Assembly (NCBI RefSeq): GCF_025465255.1
Contig: NZ_JAODNI010000243.1
Span: 1-40,013, forward strand
Direction of reading: 5' to 3'
DNA length: 40,013 bases
DNA from: Pseudonocardia sp.
GTDB taxonomy: Bacteria; Actinomycetota; Actinomycetes; Mycobacteriales; Pseudonocardiaceae
Below are positions 1 through 7,706 of this stretch, piece by piece; the first letter of the stretch is position 1; each line of letters starts with the position of its first letter. The notes under the pieces were generated by a model. It did not search any database. It worked only from the letters and a program-made list of their open reading frames with translations, and was not told where the DNA came from. The translations under genes were made by a program, and so were the position numbers.

Positions 1-810
1 GCCGTCGGCGCCGTCCATCCGGGCCGCGATCACGCCGGCGTCGAACGCGTCCCCCGCTCCGGTCGGGTCCACGACGCGCGTGGGCGCCGCCGCCACGCGC
101 TGCGGGCCGTGGAAGTCCACCCACGCCGCGCCCTCGGCGCCGAGGGTCACCGCCACGGCGCCCGCACCGCCCGCCACCAGCGCCCACGCCGAACCCGGGT
201 CCCGGGAGCCGGTCAGCGCCTCCAGCTCGTCGCGGTTGGGGAGGAGCAGGTCCACCCGGTCCAGGACGCCGCGCAGCAGCGCCGGGTCGGTCGCGGGCTG
301 GGGGTCCAGGGACGTGCTCACCCCGGCCGCCCGGGCCGCCCTCAGCGCGGCCAGCCCGGCCTCCCGGGACGACGGGTCCGCCAGCACGTAGCCGGAGAGG
401 TGCAGGTGGGCGGCGCCGGCGAGCAGCTCCGGGGGCAGGTCGGCGGGGGAGAGGCGGCCCGCCGCGCCCCGGTCCGAGTACATCGTGCGCTCGCCGTGTC
501 CGCCCGCGGTCGACGGCGGGTCCAGCAGGACGAGGACCGTGCACGTCGGCAGGTCCGGGTCGACGGCCACCGCCGTCCGGACGCCTGCAGCCGCCAGTCC
601 GGCGACGGCGTCGCGGCCCGGTTCGTCGTTCCCGACCCGGGCGACGAGCGTCGGCGCGGCCCCGAGGTGGGCGAGCCAGGCCGCGGTGTTCGCACCCGCG
701 CCGCCGGGGGTCCGCCGGATCCGGGCGGGCACGTCGGCGCCCGGCGCGGGCGGGGCGGAGGGGGCGACCAGGACGTCGATCCCGAGGTCGCCGACGACGA
801 TCACCGTCAT
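1..810 (-). CDS. psuK: PfkB-family sugar/nucleoside kinase, probable pseudouridine kinase (partial)
   Basis: The C-terminus lies beyond the left edge; about 270 codons are visible. The N-terminus (MTVIVVGDLGIDVLV) is the usual first strand of ribokinase-type PfkB kinases, followed by the substrate-binding glycine motif RTPGGAGANTA. Near the visible end is the ATP-binding and catalytic signature DPTGAGDAF, whose Asp is the family's catalytic base. The ATG start overlaps the stop of the upstream psuG gene as ATGA, so the two are probably translationally coupled. In pseudouridine catabolism a PfkB kinase makes pseudouridine 5'-phosphate, which PsuG then splits to uracil and ribose 5-phosphate. 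The substrate call rests on this context; the sequence alone would also fit another ribokinase-family enzyme. Confidence 0.8.
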   Translation of the reverse strand, partial: MTVIVVGDLGIDVLVAPSAPPAPGADVPARIRRTPGGAGANTAAWLAHLGAAPTLVARVGNDEPGRDAVAGLAAAGVRTAVAVDPDLPTCTVLVLLDPPSTAGGHGERTMYSDRGAAGRLSPADLPPELLAGAAHLHLSGYVLADPSSREAGLAALRAARAAGVSTSLDPQPATDPALLRGVLDRVDLLLPNRDELEALTGSRDPGSAWALVAGGAGAVAVTLGAEGAAWVDFHGPQRVAAAPTRVVDPTGAGDAFDAGVIAARMDGADG

Positions 811-1724
811 CCGGCGAGCGCCACCGCGACCTGCGCCGCGAGGGCCGCGTTGGCCTGGACGAGCGCGATGTTCGTGGCCAGGCTCGCACCGTCGCTGGCC
901 GTGTGGAAGTGCTCCAGCAGCGCGGGCGTGACGTCCTTGCCGGTGACCCCGCGCTCGGCGAGCAGCGCCAGGCCCTCGGCGAGCAGGCGGTCGTGCAGGG
1001 CGAGGTCGAGCTCGTCGGCCCCGGGGACGGGCTGGGCCAGCACCAGGCCGGAGCCGCCGCCGAGCGCCCGGTGGGCCCGCCAGACGGCCGCGGCCTCGTC
1101 CGGCGCGTCGACGCGCCAGGGGACCGGATGCCCGGAGTCCCGCCGGTAGAAGCCGGGGAAGGCGTCCGTGCGGTAGCCGATCACCGGCACCGACTCGGTC
1201 TCCAGGACCTCCAGGGTCGCGCCGACGTCCAGGATCGACTTCACCCCGGAACACACCACCAGGATCGGGGTGCGGGCGAGCCCGGCGAGGTCCGCGGAGA
1301 CGTCCCAGGTGTCCCGAGCGCCGCGGTGCACCCCCCCGAGGCCACCGGTGGCGAAGAGCGGCACCCCGGCCGCGGCGGCGAGGGCGGCGGTGGCGGCGAC
1401 CGTCGTCGCACCGTCCCTGCCGAGACCGACGGCGACGCCCAGGTCCCGGACGGACAGCTTGTCCAGGCCGCCGGCGCAGACCCGGTCCAGCTGGCCCGCG
1501 TCGAGGCCGACGTACGGGACGCCTTCGAGCACGGCGACGGTCGCGGGCTCGGCGCCTCGGGCGCGGACGGTGGCCTCGAGCTCGTCGGCGGCCTTGCGGT
1601 TCTCGGGGGCGGGCAGGCCGTGGGCGAGGAGGGTGCTCTCGAGGGCGACGACGCCGCGGCCGGCGGCGAGGGCGTCCGCCACGGACGGGGAAAGGACAGG
1701 TGCGGTTGCCACATGGGGCATCAT
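807..1724 (-). CDS. psuG: Pseudouridine-5'-phosphate glycosidase
   Basis: A protein of about 305 residues matching PsuG along its length: VVALESTLLAHGLP near the start, then KLSVRDLGVAVGLGRDGATT, FATGGLGGVHRGA, VVCSGVKSILD, VPVIGYRTDAFPGFY and the C-terminal SLATNIALVQANAALAA. PsuG reversibly cleaves the C-C glycosidic bond of pseudouridine 5'-phosphate; the conserved Lys in GVKSILD corresponds to the residue that forms a Schiff base with the opened ribose (family knowledge). Start choice is uncertain. ATGs exist at 1733, 1724 and 1721, and a GTG at 1712, all without a convincing Shine-Dalgarno site, and they interleave with the divergent DUF3039 start. The kinase gene follows with an ATGA overlap, so the pair works as a two-gene operon. 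Confidence 0.93.
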   Translation of the reverse strand: MMPHVATAPVLSPSVADALAAGRGVVALESTLLAHGLPAPENRKAADELEATVRARGAEPATVAVLEGVPYVGLDAGQLDRVCAGGLDKLSVRDLGVAVGLGRDGATTVAATAALAAAAGVPLFATGGLGGVHRGARDTWDVSADLAGLARTPILVVCSGVKSILDVGATLEVLETESVPVIGYRTDAFPGFYRRDSGHPVPWRVDAPDEAAAVWRAHRALGGGSGLVLAQPVPGADELDLALHDRLLAEGLALLAERGVTGKDVTPALLEHFHTASDGASLATNIALVQANAALAAQVAVALAG

Positions 1725-1731
1725 GGAGGAC

Positions 1732-1986
1732 ATGGCGACCCAGGTGCTGCCCGACGTCGAGACCCGTCCGCAGGGCACGGACTCCACCGGCAACGACGAG
1801 CCGACGATGTTCCACTACGTCCGGAAGAACAAGATCGCGGAGAGCGCGGTCCTGGGCAACCTCGTCGAGGCGCTGTGCGGGGAGAAGTTTCCGGTGACGA
1901 AGTCGCCGAAGCCCGGATCCCCGGTCTGCCCGGACTGCAAGAAGATCTACGAGGGCCTGCCCAAGGGCGGCGACGGGGGCGAGTGA
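1732..1986 (+). CDS. DUF3039 family small protein
   Basis: An 84-residue protein with the DUF3039 layout: a variable acidic N-terminus, then FHYVRKNKIAESAVLGN, VEALCGEKF and a C-terminal VCPDCKKIYEGL. Three cysteines (one in ALCG, two in CPDC) suggest a small metal-binding fold. The function is unknown; the family is common in Actinomycetota. ATG 1732 is preceded by GGAGGA, which sits only one base away, while ATG 1723 (MEDMATQ) has a GGGG stretch four bases upstream, so either start or a leaderless transcript is possible. The gene is divergent from psuG with start codons a few bases apart, and it converges on phaZ with only 27 bp between the stops. Confidence 0.85.
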   Translation: MATQVLPDVETRPQGTDSTGNDEPTMFHYVRKNKIAESAVLGNLVEALCGEKFPVTKSPKPGSPVCPDCKKIYEGLPKGGDGGE

Positions 1987-2013
1987 GCCCCGGGCCGGCC
2001 GCAGCGTGGGCAG

Positions 2014-2862
2014 TCAGACGCGGCCGGTCAGGAACTCGTCGATCACCGGCGCCAGCTCGTTCGCCTCGGTCACGAGGGTGAGGTGCCCACCCCGGTAGAG
2101 GTGCAGCCGCGCGTCGGGGATCCCCCGCGTCATCAGTCTGGCGTTGACCACCGGGATGAGAGGGTCGTCGTCACCGGCGACGATCAGGGTGGGCTGGTGG
2201 ATCATGTTCAGGAACGGCAGCGTGGTCCAGCCCGCTCCGGCGAGCAGCTGGTAGTAGTAGCCCCGTCCCGGACCTCCGTGGTCGCCCGCGTGCAGGGCGC
2301 GCGCGGCCTTCTGCGGGTTCGTGCGCATCGTGCCGCCGTAGATCTCCCCGGCGATCCGCGCGGCGTACTCGGGATCCTGGTGGCGGCGCGGGGTGAGCAT
2401 CCTGCCCAGCACGTTCGGCCGCGCGGGCACCATCAGCGAGCCCGTCCCCGTGGCGACGAGCACGAGCTTGCGCACCCATCGCCGCCCGGAGATCGCGACC
2501 TGCTGGGCCAGCCCGCCGCCCCAGGAGAACCCCAGGATGTCGACCTCGTCGTAGCCGAGCTGCTTCACGAGTCTGCCGACGAGCAGCGCGAAGGTCGACA
2601 TGTGGTACGGCATCGTGGGCTCCGGGGAGCCGCCGATGCCGGGCACGTCGAAGCGGATCACCTCGAGGTTCGGCGGCAGGGCGTCGACGAATGGCTCGAG
2701 CACCTCCAACGGCGCCCCGATGCCGTTGAGCAGCAGCAACGGGATCCGGCGGGGGCCGTCGACGGTGGCGCGCCGGATGGAGACCCGCAGGGTCCGGCCG
2801 CGCACACGGGTGGAGAAGACGTCGTCACGGGGAACGTCGGGGTGGTGCGCTGTGCTCGTCAT
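2014..2862 (-). CDS. phaZ: PhaZ-type intracellular polyhydroxyalkanoate depolymerase (alpha/beta hydrolase)
   Basis: A 282-residue alpha/beta hydrolase closely resembling medium-chain PHA depolymerases of the Pseudomonas PhaZ type. It has the lipase box GFSWGG (Ser113), LVLVATGTGSLMVP, the IYGGTMR segment, GYYYQLLAGAGWTTLPFL, QPTLIVAGDDDPLIP (catalytic Asp about 232-233) and the C-terminal His260 in GGHLTLV. The triad appears complete. There is no signal peptide, so it should be cytoplasmic and granule-associated. Its ATG overlaps the stop of the phaC-like gene as ATGA, indicating translational coupling. Such enzymes release hydroxyacid monomers from stored polyester. A related esterase role is the main alternative, notable because the partner synthase lacks its catalytic Cys and His. 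Confidence 0.88.
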   Translation of the reverse strand: MTSTAHHPDVPRDDVFSTRVRGRTLRVSIRRATVDGPRRIPLLLLNGIGAPLEVLEPFVDALPPNLEVIRFDVPGIGGSPEPTMPYHMSTFALLVGRLVKQLGYDEVDILGFSWGGGLAQQVAISGRRWVRKLVLVATGTGSLMVPARPNVLGRMLTPRRHQDPEYAARIAGEIYGGTMRTNPQKAARALHAGDHGGPGRGYYYQLLAGAGWTTLPFLNMIHQPTLIVAGDDDPLIPVVNARLMTRGIPDARLHLYRGGHLTLVTEANELAPVIDEFLTGRV

Positions 2863-4544
2863 CGCTCCACAACATAAGTGCCCGGCGCCGGGCACACCGC
2901 GTGGAGGCCGCGCCCACCCAGCTCCGGTGGCGCGTCTCTCACCTCGCCGGTGTGCTCGGCGAGCCACTCGACGAGGTCCGGCCACCACGAACCGGGCTCC
3001 ACGTGCCCGGCGGAGCGCCAGCGCTCGGCGTCGACGGGATGCCCCGCGGACACCGCGCCGCCCACGCGGTACGCGGCGCGGGTGCTCCCCGGCGGGGTCG
3101 CCAGGGCGGCCGCGTTGCCGCCGGTCGCGAGGACGAACCGGGTCTTGCCGCCGACGAGCTGGCTGGTCCGGTACGCCGCCTGCCAGGCCGTGAACCGGTC
3201 CCCGACCCCCGCGACGGCGTAGACGTCCGTCCGCACCCGCGACAGGTCCAGTGGGGTTCCGAGCAGCGTCAGCCGGCCGGGCCCGGCCAGCGCGTTGTCC
3301 AGTGCGAGGGCGACGAGGTCCCGGTGCAGCGCGGCCGGCACGCGCGTCGCGTCGGCGTTCCAGTACCGCAGCGGGTCCGGCGCGGGCTCCTCGCCCTGCA
3401 GGTAGCCGTGGGCCCAGCCCGGCCAGAACAGCTCGTCGGGGGAGAGCCAGGCGAGCAGCTCGGCCAGCCGGCGGCCGTCGACGTACCCGCGGCGCGCCGA
3501 GGCGGCGACCGAGGCCCGGGCGGCCCGGTCGTCGACGGGGTGGCCGGCCGTGGGGCCGGTGCGGGCGTGGGCCCGGTCCAGGACCGTCCCGACGAGGACG
3601 AGGCCCGCCACCCGCTCCCGCTCCTCGCGGGCGGCGAGGTGGGCGAGCACGGCGGTGACGAGGAGGCCGCCGGTGCTGACGCCGAGGAGGACGGTGCGGT
3701 CCACCCGGCAGATCCGCTCGCAGGCGTCCATCGCGTCCAGCAGGGCCTGCGCGTACGCGTCGAGGCCCCACTCGGCGTGCTCGGCGCCCGGGTTGCGCCA
3801 GGACAGGGCGAAGACCTGCTGGTCCGCCCGCACGAGATGCTCGACGAGGCTGCGGTCCGGGGCGAGGTCCGCGAGGTAGAAACGGTTGGCGAACGGCGGG
3901 ACGACCAGCACGGGGACGTCGCGGACCTCGCGGTCCCGCGGCAGGTACTGGACCAGCTCGACCATTTCGGTGCGGTACACGACGGCGCCCGGCGTGGCGG
4001 CGACGTCCTCGCCTGGCGTCAGGTCGGCCGCGGCGGGGACGCGCGGCGACGTGCCGAGGTCCCCGGCGGCGCGCCGCAGCCCGTCCACGACGCTGCGGCC
4101 ACCGGTCCGGGCCGCGGCGCGCCAGGCGAGGGGGTTGAGCAGCGGGTTCGTGGCGGGGGCGAGCAGCTCCGCCGCGGTGGCGACGGCGTGCCGGACCTGC
4201 TCGCAGTCCGCCGGGTCCAGCCCGGCGTCCTCCACGAGGTCCAGGGCCGTCTCGCCGGCGGCCGTGTGGGCCTGGGCGAGGCGCCGCAACACCGGGTTCG
4301 ACGTCCAGGCCGGGTCCGCGTAGCGCGGGTCCCGCTCGGGCGCGGCGACCGTCGACGTGCCGAGGCCGATCTTGCCGAGCTCCGTGACCAGCCCCGCGCC
4401 GCGCCGGGCGAGCGTCGCGGGCCGGGTGCCGAGGGAGGCGGCGAGGCGGACGGCGGCCCCGCCGGGCAGCAGACGGCGCCAGGGCCCGCGCGCGCCCTCG
4501 GTGAGCAGCATGTCCAGGGGGACGGCGGCGTCGTCGGTACTCAT
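2859..4544 (-). CDS. phaC: PHA synthase homologue with substituted catalytic Cys and His
   Basis: A 561-residue protein of PHA synthase type. Recognisable blocks include VPPFANRFYLADLAPDRSLV, FALSWRNP, RYWNADATRVPAALH, DRFTAWQAAY and the tail SWWPDLVEWL...PAPGTYV. Active synthases polymerise hydroxyacyl-CoA through a Cys in a GxCxG box, helped by an Asp and a general-base His. Here the box reads GVSTGG (Ser290 instead of Cys), the Asp is kept (Asp449 in GVGDRF), and the SGH block reads TGGNAAALATPPG (Asn477 instead of His). The enzyme may therefore be inactive, use Ser, or have another role such as granule binding. The start has a GGAGG site four bases upstream and overlaps a micro-ORF stop; phaZ follows by ATGA overlap. 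Confidence 0.88.
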   Translation of the reverse strand: MSTDDAAVPLDMLLTEGARGPWRRLLPGGAAVRLAASLGTRPATLARRGAGLVTELGKIGLGTSTVAAPERDPRYADPAWTSNPVLRRLAQAHTAAGETALDLVEDAGLDPADCEQVRHAVATAAELLAPATNPLLNPLAWRAAARTGGRSVVDGLRRAAGDLGTSPRVPAAADLTPGEDVAATPGAVVYRTEMVELVQYLPRDREVRDVPVLVVPPFANRFYLADLAPDRSLVEHLVRADQQVFALSWRNPGAEHAEWGLDAYAQALLDAMDACERICRVDRTVLLGVSTGGLLVTAVLAHLAAREERERVAGLVLVGTVLDRAHARTGPTAGHPVDDRAARASVAASARRGYVDGRRLAELLAWLSPDELFWPGWAHGYLQGEEPAPDPLRYWNADATRVPAALHRDLVALALDNALAGPGRLTLLGTPLDLSRVRTDVYAVAGVGDRFTAWQAAYRTSQLVGGKTRFVLATGGNAAALATPPGSTRAAYRVGGAVSAGHPVDAERWRSAGHVEPGSWWPDLVEWLAEHTGEVRDAPPELGGRGLHAVCPAPGTYVVER

Positions 4545-4582
4545 GGCGCCTCCGCGGGAACGAGCACGTCGGTGGTACTCAT
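4541..4582 (-). CDS. Micro-ORF 2, 13 codons, between yihY and phaC
   Basis: The sequence encodes MSTTDVLVPAEAP and stops at a TGA that overlaps the phaC ATG as ATGA. Its own ATG overlaps the stop of micro-ORF 1 in the same way. A GGAGG site lies four bases upstream, the same geometry as at phaC. Its first residues (MST) and its leader are near copies of the phaC start region, so it looks like a tandem duplicate of the phaC initiation site. A regulatory (re-initiation) role is more likely than a functional peptide; expression is not shown. Confidence 0.5.
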   Translation of the reverse strand: MSTTDVLVPAEAP

Positions 4583-4620
4583 GGAGCCTCCGCGGGAGGA
4601 AGCACGTCGTCGGGTCTCAT
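4579..4620 (-). CDS. Micro-ORF 1, 13 codons, between yihY and phaC
   Basis: The sequence encodes MRPDDVLPPAEAP. Its ATG overlaps the yihY stop and its TGA overlaps the ATG of micro-ORF 2, both as ATGA. It shares the VL-P-AEAP ending with micro-ORF 2. Within it, CCTCC-CGC-GGAGG (minus strand, 4600 to 4588) could form a hairpin that hides the ribosome site of micro-ORF 2. The matching stretch before phaC is mutated and cannot form this hairpin. This is an inference from sequence only. Confidence 0.45.
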   Translation of the reverse strand: MRPDDVLPPAEAP

Positions 4621-5597
4621 GCCTCACCTTCCCGGAACGGGCGCACCCGCCGGAGCACCGTCCGCCCGGCGACCAACAGTCTCTCGCGCCGGCCCGCCGT
4701 GGCCGGCGCGGGGGACACCTCGTCGATCGCGTTGTTCAGCTGGGCGCCGACCACCACCGCGAAGCCGAGCAGGAACGCCGTGAGCAGGAACGCGATCGGC
4801 GTGGCCAGGGCCCCGTAGGTGTAACCCGTGCTCGTGACGAAGGCGATGTAGTAGCGCAGCCCGCTCGTCGCGACCACGAAGATGATCATGGCGAGCACGG
4901 CGCCGGGCAGCAGCCGGCGCCACGGGACGCCGCGGGGGAGCGCGACCTTGTAGAGCGTGGTCAGCCCCAGGACCAGCAGCAGCCCCAGGCCCGGGTAGTA
5001 GAAGAGGTTGATCAGCGAGGCGGCGGTCGGCCGCCAGGACTCTGGGAGCACGCTCGGGAGCAGGTCCGGCCCGAGGGCCAGGATCGGCAGGCCGAACACG
5101 GCGAGCACGAGCGCGGTCAACGAGTAGAAGAGCGAGACCAGGCGCTGCCAGACCGGGTGCCGGACGCCGTCCTGGCCGTGGGCGGTGACCGTCGAGTCGA
5201 CGAGCGCGGACACCGCGGACGAGCCGGCCCACAGCGAGATGACGAACCCGATCGAGACGACGTCCGCGCGGCCGTCCGTCAGGATCGTCTGGGCCGTCGG
5301 GGCGATGATCTCGTCCACGACCTGGCCGGCGAAGACCTTCCGGGACGCGTCGACGATGGTGGCGCACACCTCGCCGACGGTCGCCGGGCCGAACCAGTCG
5401 CCGACGTAGCCGAGCGAGCCGAGCAGGGCCAGGAACAGCGGCGGCAGCGAGAGCGCCTGCCAGAACGCGGCCTTCGCGGACAGCGAGAAGATGTTGTCGT
5501 CCCAGGCCTTGACCAGGGTTCGGACGGCGACGCGGCGCACCGTCGCCCCCCGGCTCGCCGTCCGCATCCCGGCCCGGGCGCCCGTCCGGCCGGTCAT
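4617..5597 (-). CDS. YihY/BrkB family membrane protein
   Basis: An integral membrane protein of about 326 residues with the YihY/BrkB (formerly RNase BN-like) layout: a basic N-terminus, KAAFWQALSLPPLFLALLG near the first membrane span, six hydrophobic segments, and the conserved tail TYGALATPIAFLLTAFLLGF followed by GAQLNNAIDEV. The family's biochemical role is not settled; it is a polytopic inner-membrane protein. I chose ATG 5597, which overlaps the stop of a short leader ORF; ATG 5567 (MRTASRG) is an alternative. Its stop overlaps micro-ORF 1, which leads through micro-ORF 2 into phaC and phaZ, so it should head that operon. A functional link between YihY and polyester metabolism is not known to me. 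Confidence 0.88.
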   Translation of the reverse strand: MTGRTGARAGMRTASRGATVRRVAVRTLVKAWDDNIFSLSAKAAFWQALSLPPLFLALLGSLGYVGDWFGPATVGEVCATIVDASRKVFAGQVVDEIIAPTAQTILTDGRADVVSIGFVISLWAGSSAVSALVDSTVTAHGQDGVRHPVWQRLVSLFYSLTALVLAVFGLPILALGPDLLPSVLPESWRPTAASLINLFYYPGLGLLLVLGLTTLYKVALPRGVPWRRLLPGAVLAMIIFVVATSGLRYYIAFVTSTGYTYGALATPIAFLLTAFLLGFAVVVGAQLNNAIDEVSPAPATAGRRERLLVAGRTVLRRVRPFREGEA

Positions 5598-5632
5598 GGC
5601 TGCGTCGTCCTGGTCATGGCGCCGTCCAGCAT
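5594..5632 (-). CDS. Leader micro-ORF, 12 codons, before yihY
   Basis: The sequence encodes MLDGAMTRTTQP and its TGA overlaps the yihY ATG as ATGA, the arrangement seen at every other junction of this operon. A second in-frame ATG lies at 5617. A TAGGCC hexamer at 5641-5636 sits four bases before the first ATG, where a -10 box would give an almost leaderless mRNA. Both the ORF and the promoter are weak inferences. Confidence 0.3.
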   Translation of the reverse strand: MLDGAMTRTTQP

Positions 5633-5813
5633 GGCCTACCCCACCCGGATCCGTGGGCCGCTTCGGGTCACGACTCGCCGGGCGAATCCGCCGGGCTACC
5701 CTGATCCACGCTCCCCGGCACCCGGCGATCCCGGTGGCCACGGTGCCCGGGGGAAGGGGTGATCGCCCTCACCCACGGTGCGGTTCGTGGCCGTAGAGAT
5801 CCCAGGGAGACGT

Positions 5814-7544
5814 GTGTCGGAAGCAGTTTCGCAGGTCCAGCCGGCCCCGTCGTCGCGTCCGCTCCGCGCCTGGCAGCGCAGCGCCCTCGCCCGTTACCTC
5901 GCGGCCAAGCCGCAGGACTTCCTGACGGTCGCGACGCCCGGCGCGGGCAAGACGGCGTTCGCGCTGCGGGTCGCGAGCGAGCTGCTGGCGGACCGCACGG
6001 TCGACGCCGTCACCGTGGTCACGCCGACCGAGCACCTCAAGTACCAGTGGGCGCAGTCCGCGGCGGCGGTCGGGATCGCGCTGGACCCCGAGTTCCGCAA
6101 CTCCCAGGGCGGGACGTCGTCGGACTACCAGGGAATCGCCGTCACCTACGCCGGTGTCGCGGCCCACCCCGCGCTGCACCGGCGGCGCACCGAGAACCGC
6201 CGGATGCTGGTGATCCTGGACGAGATCCACCACGCGGGGGACGCGAAGTCCTGGGGCGAGGGCGTCGAGGAGGCGTTCGACCCGGCCGTCCGGCGGCTGG
6301 CGCTGACCGGGACGCCGTTCCGCAGCGACGACAACCCGATCCCGTTCGTCGAGTACGTCCGGGACGCCGAGGGGGCGCTGCGCAGCCGTGCGGACCACTC
6401 CTACGGCTACGCCCAGGCCCTCGCGGACAACGTCGTGCGGCCGGTCGTCTTCCTGGCCTACTCCGGGACGTCGAGCTGGCGGACCAGCGCGGGCGAGGAG
6501 ATCACCGCCCGGCTCGGCGAGCCGATGACCAAGGAACAGACCGGCATGGCCTGGCGCACGGCGCTGGACCCGGCCGGGGAGTGGATGACGGCCGTGCTCG
6601 CCGCGGCGGACCGCCGGCTGGACTCGCACCGCCGGGGCGGGATGGACGACGCGGGCGGGCTCGTCATCGCGACGGACCAGACCACCGCGCGGGCCTACGC
6701 CGCGATCCTGCACACGGTCACCGGGACGATGCCGGCGCTCGTGCTCTCCGACGAGGCCGGCTCGTCGGATCGGATCGCCGCGTTCTCCGAGTCCCGGGAC
6801 CGGTGGATGGTCGCGGTCCGGATGGTGTCCGAGGGCGTCGACGTGCCGCGCCTCGCCGTCGGGGTGTACGCCACCAGCGCGTCGACGCCGCTGTACTTCG
6901 CCCAGGCCATCGGCCGCTTCGTGCGGTCCCGGCGGCCGGGGGAGACGGCGTCCGTGTTCGTGCCGAGCGTGCCGGTGCTGCTGGGGCTGGCGAGCGAGCT
7001 CGAGGCGCAGCGGGACCACGTCCTCGGCAAGCCGCACCGGCCCGAGGAGGTCTGGAACGACGAGGAGCTCAACCAGGCCAACCGCCAGCAGGACGAGCCG
7101 GGGGAGGACGAGAAGTCCTTCACCGCGCTGCACGCGGACGCGGAGCTGGACCAGCTGATCTACGACGGCGCCTCGTTCAGCGCGGACGAGGAGGACTACC
7201 TCGGCCTGCCCGGGCTGCTCGAGCCGGAGCAGGTGCGGACGCTGCTGAGCAAGCGCCAGCAGGAATGGGTGGACAAGGGCTCGCCGCGCACCGGCGCAGG
7301 TGCCCGCGCGACCCCCGCGCCCGCTCCGCCGCCGCCGGACAAGCGCGGGATGACGGTCCGGGAGCAGCTCAACGCCCTGCGCAAGGAGCTGAACACCCTC
7401 GTCGCGTTGCACAACCACCGCTCGGGCAAGCCGCACGGCGTGATCCACAACGAGCTGCGCCGCTCCTGCGGCGGCCCGCCCACGGCGATGGCGAACATCG
7501 AGCAGCTCGAGGAGCGGATCGCCACCCTCCGCTCCTGGCGCTGA
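5814..7544 (+). CDS. DEAD/DEAH-box helicase (superfamily 2)
   Basis: A 576-residue SF2 helicase. The first part has PLRAWQRSALARYL (Q-motif-like), Walker A ATPGAGKT (about residues 40-47), VVTPTEHLKYQW (Ia region), DEIHHAG as the DExH Walker B (from residue 136) and LTGTPFRSDD (motif III). The second RecA domain includes LVIATDQTTARAY, VRMVSEGVDVPRLAVGVYAT (motif V) and FAQAIGRFVRSRR (motif VI). The C-terminal 150 residues are acidic, then proline-rich, then a helical HNHRSGKPHGVIHNELRR segment. The GTG at 5814 is preferred because AGGGAGA lies just upstream; GTG 5778 is in frame but has no such site. It is divergent from yihY. The cellular role is unknown; DNA or RNA remodelling is likely. 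Confidence 0.9.
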   Translation: MSEAVSQVQPAPSSRPLRAWQRSALARYLAAKPQDFLTVATPGAGKTAFALRVASELLADRTVDAVTVVTPTEHLKYQWAQSAAAVGIALDPEFRNSQGGTSSDYQGIAVTYAGVAAHPALHRRRTENRRMLVILDEIHHAGDAKSWGEGVEEAFDPAVRRLALTGTPFRSDDNPIPFVEYVRDAEGALRSRADHSYGYAQALADNVVRPVVFLAYSGTSSWRTSAGEEITARLGEPMTKEQTGMAWRTALDPAGEWMTAVLAAADRRLDSHRRGGMDDAGGLVIATDQTTARAYAAILHTVTGTMPALVLSDEAGSSDRIAAFSESRDRWMVAVRMVSEGVDVPRLAVGVYATSASTPLYFAQAIGRFVRSRRPGETASVFVPSVPVLLGLASELEAQRDHVLGKPHRPEEVWNDEELNQANRQQDEPGEDEKSFTALHADAELDQLIYDGASFSADEEDYLGLPGLLEPEQVRTLLSKRQQEWVDKGSPRTGAGARATPAPAPPPPDKRGMTVREQLNALRKELNTLVALHNHRSGKPHGVIHNELRRSCGGPPTAMANIEQLEERIATLRSWR

Positions 7545-7570
7545 CCGCCCGGCTTCCCCTCCCCGCCCCT

Positions 7571-7706
7571 CCCCGCGAGTCGGTCTCCGAAACCCCGTGA
7601 GTCGCGCCCTCAGGACCCCGCGAGTCGGCACTTCCTGTCGCGCGAGTCGGGCTCTGAGGCCCCGCGAGTCGGGCTCTGGGGCCCCGCGAGTCGGGCTCTG
7701 GGGCCG
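7571..7706 (+). repeat. 22-bp tandem array, six copies with GCGAGTCG core
   Basis: The core CGCGAGTCG (one copy CGTGAGTCG) begins at 7574, 7596, 7619, 7641, 7663 and 7685, so the period is 22 bp with one step of 23. Flanks vary except for a conserved CCC before and GGGCTCTGRGG after in the last copies. The period is not a multiple of three and follows the helicase stop, so it is non-coding. It is too short and too regular for CRISPR. Confidence 0.88.

Larger units (their letters stand above)
4536..4620 (-). repeat. 38-bp tandem repeat of a translation-initiation region
   Basis: Copies at 4536-4571 and 4574-4609 match at 32 of 36 positions with a period of exactly 38 bp, and a third, more diverged start (ATG at 4620) keeps the same phase. 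Each unit carries a GGAGG site, an ATGA overlap and 13 codons. Because 38 = 13 x 3 - 1, every unit ends on an ATGA overlap with the next. Confidence 0.85.

Noticed and set aside
2863..3771. N-terminal extension of PhaZ upstream of its ATG
   Set aside because: The frame stays open into phaC, but the extension is Arg/Pro-rich shadow sequence and the ATGA-coupled ATG at 2862 matches the family start.
2901..5762. Very long plus-strand open frame opposite phaC, phaZ and yihY
   Set aside because: Arg/Gly/Glu-rich composition with no family match; it is the antisense of well-supported genes and is typical for GC-rich DNA.
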